Origin: Polytrichum commune | Taxonomy: Eukaryota; Streptophyta; Polytrichopsida; Polytrichales; Polytrichaceae | NCBI GenBank assembly: GCA_950295325.1 | Contig: OX485803.1 | Coordinates: forward strand, 46,577,554-46,641,553 | DNA length: 64,000 nucleotides | Direction: 5' to 3' | Shown: positions 48,156-57,850 of the stretch, piece by piece | Position numbering within the stretch: position 1 is the stretch's first letter | Layout: each line of letters opens with the position of its first letter | Position numbers and translations under genes: made by a program | Notes under the pieces: model-generated | Told to the model about the DNA's origin: nothing | The model's database searches: none | Seen by the model: only the letters and a program-made list of their open reading frames with translations

Positions 48156-50710
48156 TGTGAGCCCAAGATTGTGCCCACATGTCTTCTTAACCTTTAAAAC
48201 TATTAAAATTTAGTATTTGTGTTGTGTGAGTAGTTAAAAGGGACAAGCGTTTAGATTTAGTTAAAGTTTAGTGTGTTATGCATTAAGTGGGATTTAGTCA
48301 AGTTAATTGCATGACTCGAGTTATTAAAAGTGAAAAAGATTAAAAAGAGTGGATTAGTTCAATTAGAGGGTGAGGTAATTGTGGCTTGAGGGGCTTGTCC
48401 CACAATTTTGTCCATTTAAGGGGGGTCCCTCCTAAGTGGATGAGGAGCTGGATCTTCGGATCCCGAGCTGGGGGGTCCCCTGGAACGTTCGGTAGCGAAC
48501 TGAATTGCTCTCTCTTGCACACACAGAGGTTGCGGCGGCTGAGGGCGGAGCCCTGTTGGATGGCGGCAGAGAAATTTGACGTTGTTGGCTATGTAATAGG
48601 AAGCAAGGTGCAACTGCAGCGAATTACAGCTGCTGGAGAATGAGGTTCGGATGTGAAGACGGAAGCGAACCAGCTGTGGCTGGGAGTGCATGATGGGGAG
48701 GTGATCTGCCGAACAACTTGCTAGACTGATATTTCTCGGTGAATGAGGAAATGTGAGGGGGAAGAGGAGTCGGATAGCTGAGGCGTTCCCAACACCAACA
48801 CTTGACAACTTCGGGAAAGAGAGAGATTATCAGGGGTTGGAGCCGCTGCTCTGTAAGCAAGTGCGGGAATCGCATGAGCAGGGAGGAGAGAGAAGGTAAT
48901 AGAACGCTGGCGAACCGTGCTGAAGATTAGAGTTGGCCTTCGAAGCACCAGAAGGGAAGCTTCCGATGGTGGGGAAACATAATTAATCCGTGACGATTGT
49001 GGATCTATGGTGTCTGAAGGTGATTTCGAGAACAACCCGACAAAGCACCTACATCGAACAAAACAGAGGCAGAGGTGAGCTTATGAGTGTGTAAGCATTG
49101 ATGCCGAACTTGTCTCCCAAGGTTCTGAGGGTATCGAGGCCAGGTCTCATTATCAATGCAGTCGCCTGGAGTGAAAAGAGCACTCCGAAAAACCCTTGGA
49201 TTCGGGCTTCCTCAGCTGCCGAATTTCACAAGAAGTCAGTTCTGGCCTCAGACTGTGGGCACGAATTGCAGTGTTCAAGGGGAAAGCTAGCTTAGTAGAG
49301 CAGGGGGAAGGAAATCTAATCGAAAGCAACAAAAAACAACACGAGGCAGGGGAACAGGTTGCAGAAGGGAAGTCCAGCTACGGTGCGGAGCTCCCTGCCG
49401 AGAATGACTGTCGCTAAAAAGATGCTTCAGGGAAGAGGCAACACGGTGCTGCACAATCCTCTGTGGAGGCAGTTTGAAGGAATATCGGTGCAACCAGCAA
49501 GCAACTGCGAGCGAGGAGAGGAGACTGCTCTGTGCTCGAAGAGCTGTTAGGGGCGGTTTACACTATGGACCAAGAGCCATGACCATGAAATTCTAAAATC
49601 TGTGATTGGAGAGTAAAGTGCTCTTGGTCCCATTTGGCTTTACACTACCTTGAAAAAAGGAGAATGACCACTAACTTTGAGGTTCCCAAAAACTACTAAA
49701 ATCTGCCATTTGGATAATGTGCCATGGTCCAACGGGTTTTCCGTTGAGGCGAGGCAAAATGCTCGACTCAACGGAAATCAAAGGAGCCGTAAGGCTGAAA
49801 ATCAGCCATTGGCCGAATTTTTTTTAATATTTTTTTTTCCCAATTTTTTTTGGGCATGTATTAAAAAAATCAGCACCTTCACTTTTTGGTGTGTTCCTCT
49901 TGGGCAAATTCCTCTTGGTCCACATTCGGTTTACACCTAGTGAAGGGCCCATGAACCATGAAAACTAATATTTTAGTAACTCGGACCATGGAAGTCGTCC
50001 CATGAAGTCGTCCCATGAAGTCGTCCCACGCAAAATAGGCCTCTTACGTGGGACGACTTCATGGTCCATAGTGTAAACCGCCCCTTAGTGCCAAGTGTCA
50101 CGAGGGCAGCTGAGACTGCCGAAACCCATTTCAACACTGTTGGAATGACACCCGGTGGCAGTGGGCCGGACATGATCAATTGATGCAGTGACCTTGGCGG
50201 TCCTGGGCTTGGTATTGAGGCTCGGCTGCTGGCCAGCTTCGGCATTAGTTAATCATGTGGTGTACTTAAAATTTGTGGTAGTTGATGGTGTGATAATTAG
50301 GTTGGAATTTCCTAGAAAGTGGATGGTGGATTGGTCGAAAGTGTTTAGGTGGTTGGTGTAACTTAGTTAGTGAGTTCATATTGGGAGGAGAGGCCAAGCT
50401 GTCTGTTTAACTTGGTAGGGGCCTAACTCAAGTTTAGGTTCATTTAGTGTGGTAGGGTTTAGGGTTTAAGTGTGGTGTGAGGAAGGCTCAACGTGCAATG
50501 TTGCTTGGCTTTGAACACAAGGACATATAGTATTTCTCAATATTGGAACCTTGTGCTACTTGAATAAAAGTTGTGTGTTCAATATTCATGTTGTTGGAGT
50601 ATTGAAGGAGGGATTCCATGGCCAAGGGAAGTCAAGCAATTACATATGTGAGCCATAGCTCTCACCCGGACTACCACGGGGAGGTCACTCAATAGGATTT
50701 TTGTGTACCA
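48156..50710 (+). mobile_element. Solo LTR E (TGTGAGCCC family), contains a MITE
   Basis: Starts TGTGAGCCCAAGATTGTGCC and near its end has CTCACCCGGACTACCACGG, like the other copies; AATAAA at 50563-50568. The exact 3' end and target duplication (left flank CTACA) could not be matched, so the right boundary is approximate. The MITE at 49550-50084 is inserted in it. Confidence 0.65.
49550..50084. mobile_element. Tourist-like MITE, 535 bp, TSD TTA, nested in LTR E
   Basis: Perfect ~23-bp TIRs beginning GGGGCGGTTTACACTATGGA. TTA is duplicated at 49547-49549 and 50085-50087. The interior repeats GAAGTCGTCCCA three times near 49992-50028. The G(G/C)CGGTTTACAC end relates it to 3055-3584 and 19289-19632. 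Confidence 0.88.
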
Positions 50711-51110
50711 CGTGCGGTGGAGGGGTATTTGTTTAGGGGCTATTTACCTCCAAGGCACGAATTAAAAGCTCCCTATAATTACATAATATTCTAAAATGGC
50801 CTATTTTTTTCTACCCTACCATTACTTATAATGCCCATGTCATTGAAATTTTTTGTAGTCTATATTCCTTTTAATTAAAAAATTTGAATTTAAGAATGTA
50901 TGCAATGCAAAAGTGATGGGAAAAGCATGGCAACAAAAAAATATAAAAATTACGTACCATTGCAAAAACCAAGTACAAAAACTTAAAGTGAAAATACAAA
51001 AAGAAGACTTAGGATGGAACACAACATGATTGAGTGTGTGTGTTCACAAACACAACACCCGCTCCATAAAAATCTTTTATTCAAAATCACTTTACATGCT
51101 AGTGAAGACC

Positions 51111-51638
51111 CGATGCTTTACTCTCATGAATGTTGGCACCTTCAATAACAATCCTCAAGAAAACACAGTTCCCAATTGGCTACTCCCCTGCACATGTGGT
51201 ACACAAAGATGCCACTGTAACGCAAGATTTAGACCTGATATCCTTTGCGTTAGGGGACTACCATATCAAAACGACCCTCCCGTAGACATTGACCCTAACC
51301 TCACTATACAATTTATTGAATTCACCTACTGCAATGACAGATTCTCCCCATAAGCAGTTGAAGCAAAAAATAACAAATACAGACCACTAATTGTTAGTAT
51401 CGCTTCCAGAGGATGGAAAATCGAACCACTTATTGTCATCACTGCTGGTGCCAGAGCTACTGCTCACATCCCATCTATGAAATTACTCGAGACTAATTTC
51501 AAAATGCCTATGCCTACCATCAAAAATACACTTAAAAATATTAATACCATCGCAATACAATATGCCATGTCTATCCTCCTCCACAAAAGGAGAATAGAAA
51601 ACCACCAACCGCTTCCCCTCACTCTAGACCCCCCCTAA
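51111..51638 (+). pseudogene. C-terminal endonuclease-like remnant of the LINE ORF
   Basis: About 175 codons, open except for an in-frame TAA at 51351-51353, ending at TAA 51636-51638. It shows CTCGTQRCHC (possible metal-binding cysteines), then RPDILCV, then IEFTYC and a downstream KYRPLIV with VITAGARA. The order PD...E-x-T...K resembles the restriction-like PD-(D/E)XK nuclease at the C-terminus of several non-LTR element clades. No reverse transcriptase part remains. The stop makes it non-functional. Confidence 0.65.
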
Positions 51639-51859
51639 CGCAAAACTTAAAGTTACAGGTAAGGGTCACTGGGTATAATGTTAGGCGGGGTTCCGTGTTA
51701 CTGGTCTCTTGTGTCTAAAGTGTCTACTCTCGAAAGGGGGGAGTAGATCTTTTCCTCCATACCCTTGTCCTGTGGGCATGGGATTGGAGGTGGATCGAAC
51801 AGACACTTAATTCACGTCGGTCTCCTCCGGAGACCGAAGTTTTTTATTATTTTATTATT
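51111..51859 (+). mobile_element. 5'-truncated non-LTR retrotransposon, 15-bp TSD
   Basis: ATGCTAGTGAAGACC is present at 51096-51110 and 51860-51874. The insert opens in mid-ORF and ends in a TTATTATT-rich tail, as in target-primed insertion of a 5'-truncated LINE. The ~220 bp after the ORF are a 3' UTR. Confidence 0.88.
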
Positions 51860-52691
51860 ATGCTAGTGAAGACCAAAACCATATAGTGTGAAACACTTTA
51901 AGCTTGGTCATGAATCTTATAATTCGTTCTGTCACAAACTTGGACAGTTGCTCTGAATCATTCCTATCAAGAGTGTACACCTCATTTGTAGAATTGTAGC
52001 TCATGGTTACCGTAGATATAATGCAATCTACATCAATCCATTTGCTATCCGTGTGATCATACTTAAATTTGTTACGGCCTCGATATTTTCTATAATATTG
52101 CAACATTACTTCGATGTGGGAATTATTAGGATTTCTCCTCCCTGATTCCTCCGTTCGAGCAAGGAGGTCAACTGCTTGCCTAAGTACTCCAAATTGTTTC
52201 CCATTGCGCCGCCGCATGGCCTGCACCCTACCCACCCACCATGAACTGGAATCTACTCCGTTCAATATGTTAGTATCATTTCCAGCTTTAACATCAGTCA
52301 TTGAACGTCCCCTTTTTCGTTTGGCAACGGATTTTACAGTTGACAATAGCATTGTTGTGCTCCGTTGGACAAAATGCACCCCACAATCAGATCCTATAGA
52401 TAACAAACTTGATCCACATGAAGATCTTGCTTGGAGACAATTATCATGGTTGTTGAAATGAATACTATGTTTAATTCTTGTTAATCTATCTTTGGATAGA
52501 AAAACATTACCATTGAGTTGCGAGACAAACGTTGACTTGTAAATGGAATGCCCATCAACTTCTACAGTTGGCAAATTTTTTCCAGTTCTCTGTACTGAGG
52601 CTTCCAATTTCATCCATTTTTGGGTGAATGATGAGTAATTTTTCATCCATCCCTCGTGAGGCATGCGTACGAAATTGATTCTACTAAACAT
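51858..52691 (-). CDS. Uncharacterised 277-residue protein, WWVGRVQ motif
   Basis: Longest single-exon frame outside the GH31 gene. It is basic in the middle (AKRKRGRS, a possible nuclear signal, about residues 120-130) and then has a compact block: WWVGRVQAMRRRNG, VMLQYYRKYRG, DSKWIDVDCII and YTLDRND. The richness in W/Y/D and amphipathic spacing look like a real domain rather than chance, but I do not recognise the family. The stop TAA is supplied by the tail of the LINE inserted next to it; without the insert the frame would run about 38 codons further through an AATAAA-bearing stretch, so the true C-terminus is uncertain. No intron or promoter was identified. It could be a gene, a gene fragment, or a transposon-borne ORF. 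Confidence 0.5.
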   Translation of the reverse strand: MFSRINFVRMPHEGWMKNYSSFTQKWMKLEASVQRTGKNLPTVEVDGHSIYKSTFVSQLNGNVFLSKDRLTRIKHSIHFNNHDNCLQARSSCGSSLLSIGSDCGVHFVQRSTTMLLSTVKSVAKRKRGRSMTDVKAGNDTNILNGVDSSSWWVGRVQAMRRRNGKQFGVLRQAVDLLARTEESGRRNPNNSHIEVMLQYYRKYRGRNKFKYDHTDSKWIDVDCIISTVTMSYNSTNEVYTLDRNDSEQLSKFVTERIIRFMTKLKVFHTIWFWSSLA

Positions 52692-54037
52692 ACATCCTAA
52701 GATCCTTATTTTCAGCCCCTATATTATTTTTACTAAAAGGGAATGGCCCATATTTTATACCTATCTATTTTACTTGTAATGGGCTTATGTACTTTTAATG
52801 GACCCTTCATTATTTGGAATTCTTTTATAATTTTTATGTCAAATCATTTTAATCCTCCCTATATTATACTGCACGTCGTTTTTAAAATGCACTAAGTGAC
52901 CTCCCCGTGCGGACTACGAAGCACAAGGGTGGGGGTTTATGGCTGACACTACCTTACATAACATTACTCAACTGCAATTAGCCATTCCATTTCTAATTTT
53001 ATTAGCACATTGCTTCACATGAGTTTTTTAGCTTGAACATGTCACTACAATGCTCTACTATGAGAATAAACAAAGTATGATTTTGAATAGAATCTGGTTT
53101 ATTCCCAGCCCCACCCAATGTACAGACATGGCCGAATAATGTAATGTAACCCCTAACTTCCCAAGCAACCAATTTCTTGTTGATGGATGATTTCTTCCCT
53201 AATTAACCCCACCTGACTCATTCATCCACAATCTAAATGACTACAAACATCAAGCCAACATGGATATCTACCCATAAACTCATGACCCATGCAACTTCAA
53301 CATGATTAGATTGTATAAAAAAAAAATGTCAAAGTGTGAAGTGGTAATGTTTTTCTTGTGTTGGGAGTTCATGTGAAGGTGTTGACTCCAATCAATAGTT
53401 GCCACTTCAATGCAAACTTTGCAAGAACATCAAAGATGCTTATTTTGGTAAGAGTGAGTTGTTTTTTGATGTTCATGTAGAAATGGCCTTTGTGCTCACA
53501 TCAAATGTTCAATTTAACATATGGACACTCTCAAAATTTTAAGAACATTCTTTACATATATGTGGTTAGAAATATGGGACAAATTACATACTCCAAATGC
53601 AATGTGGCTAGCCTATTGTGGTTTGCACATTTTGGCATGAGAATTGTGGAGATGCTCAACTACTGAGTTGTTCCCATCTAGTGGATCACACAACCCTTAT
53701 GCTCATTTTCCAGTTGAATTGATTGGTTGAAGGTCCTTCTTGGGGGATAAATCATGTCATTTTCTTGTGCATCACTTCCTTCAATTTCAATAATCTAAAA
53801 ATCCCAAGGGTAATTTGTGCCCATTTTCCCCTCGAAAAAGCTCATCTCCCATATTTCAAGATCCTATGAACAAAGCTCATTATAAGCTCAAAATTTGTCC
53901 ATGAGAATTCTACAACCAACATTGAGTGAAATGCAATCAAATCAACCCTTTCATGGACTTGAGAAGTTAAGGTTTAATATGGTGTACTTGATTGTATGCC
54001 ACATGGTTTCTACTAGAATTGTTGTATCCGCACTAGC
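52692..54037. other. Non-coding stretch
   Basis: AT-rich 5' flank of the 277-residue ORF, then sequence with no recognised feature. Confidence 0.45.
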
Positions 54038-54500
54038 TTGGACCCGTGCCGTCTTGGCTTGTAACTTTATCATGGATGAACCCAACTCAATATACCCATG
54101 CACCATGCAAATGCATGCCTAGGCCTATGTGTACCTGCTATATGCATGTATGTTCATGCATGTGCACATAAGCCCCCCATGACCTGCCACCATGCCCCCT
54201 ACTCATGGAGTGCTTTAAGAAAAGAAAAGAAAATGGAATTTCTTTAAAAATAAATAAATCATCCAACATTATCCTATTGCCCATGCCATGTCGCAACCTT
54301 AGCTTCATGCATGTCACCTCCCCCTAATTTGCCCCACCATGGAAACCTTTTGCTCTAGTAGTCCCCCACCTTTTCACAATTGTTTCCTCCTCCTTTTGTC
54401 ACGTGTTTGTTATGAGGAAATTTTTGGCATGTGGCCCTTTTTCTTTGGAAAACCAGTTGGACATGTGTCCATCTTTGGTAGACAACCATCATCACCATGA
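54038..54500 (+). repeat. Dispersed repeat, arm 2
   Basis: Counterpart of 3930-4325 in opposite orientation. The ends are approximate. Confidence 0.65.
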
Positions 54501-54800
54501 GCTCCAATTTGCAAATTGTATTTGCCAATTGTAGTCTATAATTCACCAATGTTGCATTTGGCCATGTTTGACCTCCGAACTATCATCTTTTCACATAATC
54601 CAAGACATTATCATCATCTCAAAATACTTTACATCTGTCCTCAAAAACTTGTATTATCATGCAATGAATGAGTTTACACATATTCTTGTATAATTGATTT
54701 GTAGTTGCTTGTGAAGACAAAGGCTTGGATAACAAATTTTCTATTCAATTTGAAAGAAAAAGAAGAGTGACATAATAATCTAATACATGTTGTTTGCTTA

Positions 54801-54921
54801 GGGTCAGCTTCCACGTAGCCTACTCGCCCACTAGATTCTAGTGAAAATGTAGATTCCACTAGATCAAATCTACATTTCCACTAGAATCTAGTGGGTGATC
54901 GGTATGAATGGAAACTAACCC
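54801..54921. mobile_element. Short foldback MITE, 121 bp
   Basis: Arms of ~55 bp share CCCACTAGATTCTAGTG and AATGTAGATT around an 11-bp centre. The ends GGGTCAGCTTCC and inverse GGGTTAGTTTCC match the 13420-13814 family. The flanks are TTA and TAA, so the target duplication is imperfect. Confidence 0.78.
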
Positions 54922-54924
54922 TAA

Positions 54925-56105
54925 TCAAACTCTCCCAACAACATGGATCATGATTGACAACAATAATACATGTATTGAATTCCATTAATTTTTTTGGGTA
55001 AGTAACTAGAGAGTTCCACCTTGTATATTCCATCCTGTCAAATACCTTTTCTCAAGGTTAGGATTCATGCCATTGGTTCATGTTCATCGCCATGATATAA
55101 GCATCCCCAATCCAACCTTGTTAGGACATACTGCAACATCAAACAAAAACTCTAAGATGTTTGTCTCGAAAGTCAAGTCAATAGTTAATCCGAAATTTGA
55201 AGTTACAGTCAATGCCAATTCAAGAATCCATGGAGTTTGTAATACAAAATAGAGTGAGTGCTTTCTTGGAGACGCATTGTTGGCATCGTAAGGTTGATGA
55301 AAACCTCAACATCCTTTGTCCTTTTAATTGACTATTGCAATATTCATAATGATTTAGTCATCTAATCTCATCAAGTCCTTATGTAGTAGCTTGTCTACAA
55401 GTTGACTGATGTCTTTTGCAGTCATTCAAAAATGATGTGGTACTTAGAGCATCGCCAATGCGCGCCTGTCAAATGCGTCCGTCAAAGGCCATTTGAAGGC
55501 CCCCCGGGGCACTTTGGGCAAGTAACGTGGGGAGGTGCCGGGCAGTAGCCTTAATGCGGCACCCGCCATGCAGTCCCGTTACTCATTCCCACAGCCATGG
55601 TGGCGTGAGCGGGGTAGCCATAGAGGCATGGGCCGGCTCCCATAGAGTAGTCACACTAATGCAAACCTTGGATAACTCACCAACTAATTCAACTATTACT
55701 TAACTAGTCACCTTTCATAATTATAGTTGATCATGATTTGACTTGCCAAAATATGTAGTTAACTATAGTTGTTTTAAATTTAGTCTACCAAAAACTCTAG
55801 TTAACTATAATTATATTTAGTTAAGTAGATATCTAATTAGCTAAAGTTGAGCACAACATGTTCAATGTCGTGCACCTCCCCATGAGAAGTGCCCGAAACA
55901 CCATGAGCACAAGGGGGAGTGACACCCGGGACTTGTGGCGCCGTTGGTGAGAGGGCCCAAGTGATCCTAGTTTGGGTGACGGCCCCGGGCGTTGGGAACA
56001 CCTCCCACCCACGGAGACTAGGAGGCACGAGGGTAAGGCCATGAGCTACGTGTAGCTTATGGCGTGGTGATTCTAGAATGCTCAAGAACACCTCAATCGG
56101 AGGTG
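54925..56105. other. Non-coding stretch with GC-rich patches
   Basis: 55449-55650 begins TTAGAGCATCGCCAATG, a typical Tourist-MITE start, but no matching right end was found. 55900-56040 is also GC-rich. No gene. Confidence 0.4.
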
Positions 56106-56108
56106 TAA

Positions 56109-57847
56109 GGCCATCTCCACCGTTCCCCCCAACGGCCACGCCAACGGCAGGTGGTCGGGGCGGGTCCCGGTACAGCCGCCACCGCCCTCCCGGCAACCCT
56201 AAACCCACTGCCGGTCACGCCATCCCAAGTGCTTGGACGGCAGCTTGGTGTGCAATTTTTCCACCCTCCAAAACTTGACTTTTCAGTCTGACACTGTTGG
56301 AGGTTTTGTCAATGGCTGGTCGAAGGGATCAAGGTGGTGGAATGGGATCACCGGAAGGGGGGCCAGCAAAAGGTCCAATAAAAATGTATATTAAATATAA
56401 AAGCAATATATTAAAGTAAAAGAACATAAAGTAAAAACATCATATATACAAATGTTAAGTATAACGTAACTCATAATTATTTAATTTAATATTTTAAATG
56501 ATTTCAATTACTAAATAATTGAACGCTATCATGGTAGTTTTTAAATAACCTCAAATTTAGCTTAAATTAAGAGAATAATAGAACGGCCAAACACCTATAG
56601 GTATGTGTTGGTTTTTGTCATTGTCAAGATAAGAATGCTTTGCGTGCAATTTTATATAAAATAAAATAATATTATATAATGATGTGACTAATGTAACCAA
56701 TACCCTACCGAGGTATTAGTCACATTAGTCACAACGTTATAAAATCTTGCACAACTCTCACACCGTGAGGTTTAACTTTGTTACAATTTTTGGTATAGTT
56801 GCCACATTAGAGAAGGTTCAATTGTGCAAATTTTTACGGTCATTTGATATTGTGACATATTGTAATGAATTTTTTATTTTTTATTTGCTTTAAATTGAAT
56901 TTGAAATTGAGAAATCGTTAAAATGGTCTAGTACATGTTGGAGTGTGTTGGTTTTGGTCATGGTAATGATAGGAATGTTTCACATGCAAATTCATATACA
57001 ATACAATAAGATTAGAGATGATTGTATAATGATGTGACTAATGTGTCTAATACCCTGCCGAGGTATTAGACACATTAGTCACAACGTTATAAAATCTTGC
57101 ACAACTCTCATACCTCGAGGCCTAAGTTTGTGATAATTTTTTGTATAGTTGCTACATCAACGAAGTTTGGATTTTGGAAGTTTTTAGGGTCATTTGATAT
57201 TGTGACATATTGTTTTGATTTTTTTTTTTATTCGCTTCAAATTCAATTTCAAATTGAGAAATCATTAAAATGGTCTAGTACATGTTGGAGTGTGTTGGTT
57301 TTGGTCATGATAATGATAGGAATGTTTCACATGCAAATTCATATACAATACAATAAGATTAGAGACGATTGTATAATGATGTGACTAATGTGATTAATAC
57401 CCTGCCGAGGTATTAGTCACATTAGTCACAACATTATAAAATGTTGCACGACTCTCATATCTCGAGGCCTAAAAATATGCTAAAGATGTTTTGAAATTTA
57501 TGGCTAGCCAAGGTTCCCAGATTTTCGACACTCAGGTTTTGTTAGGAATGGGAAAAATCCATGACAAACTCATGGGAATTGGTGTTGGACATTTAACATC
57601 ACTAAAACAATGTGACATTAGAAGGGGCGGAGAGGAAGGTGTAGGGAAGGGGGTGGAGGATGGTGGAAAGCACAAGGAAGGGGGCCTTGTCAGTGACCCC
57701 CCTCCGCAATCCGCCACGTGTGCGGTTGGTGGGCCGCTGCCCGGGCCCGCTGGCAAAGAGCACGGGAGCTGCCCCGGCACAGTGGCTGGCCCACGCCATC
57801 CAGACCCTCCCCCCTGTTGGCGTTGGGGGGAATGGGTGGCGATGCCC
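56109..57847. mobile_element. TIR element, 1739 bp, TSD TAA, with internal tandem repeats
   Basis: Left end GGCCATCTCCACCGTTCC and inverse right end GGGCATCGCCACCCATTCC, both followed by CCCCAACG. TAA at 56106-56108 and 57848-57850. The GC-rich ends flank an AT-rich core with the ~350-bp repeats. No transposase. Confidence 0.72.
56600..57470. repeat. ~350-bp tandem repeats each with a 47-nt hairpin
   Basis: GATGTGACTAATGT recurs at 56681, 57031 and 57378 (periods 350 and 347), with the intervening sequence well conserved. Each unit has a 19-bp inverted repeat around CCT(A/G)CCGAG: 56685-56731, 57035-57081, 57382-57428. Confidence 0.88.
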
Positions 57848-57850
57848 TAA

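Noticed and set aside
50690..52950. Possible Helitron: hairpin-like GTGCGG words near 50712 and 52905 around the 277-residue ORF
   Set aside because: No proper TC start, CTRR end after a hairpin, or A-T insertion site could be placed.
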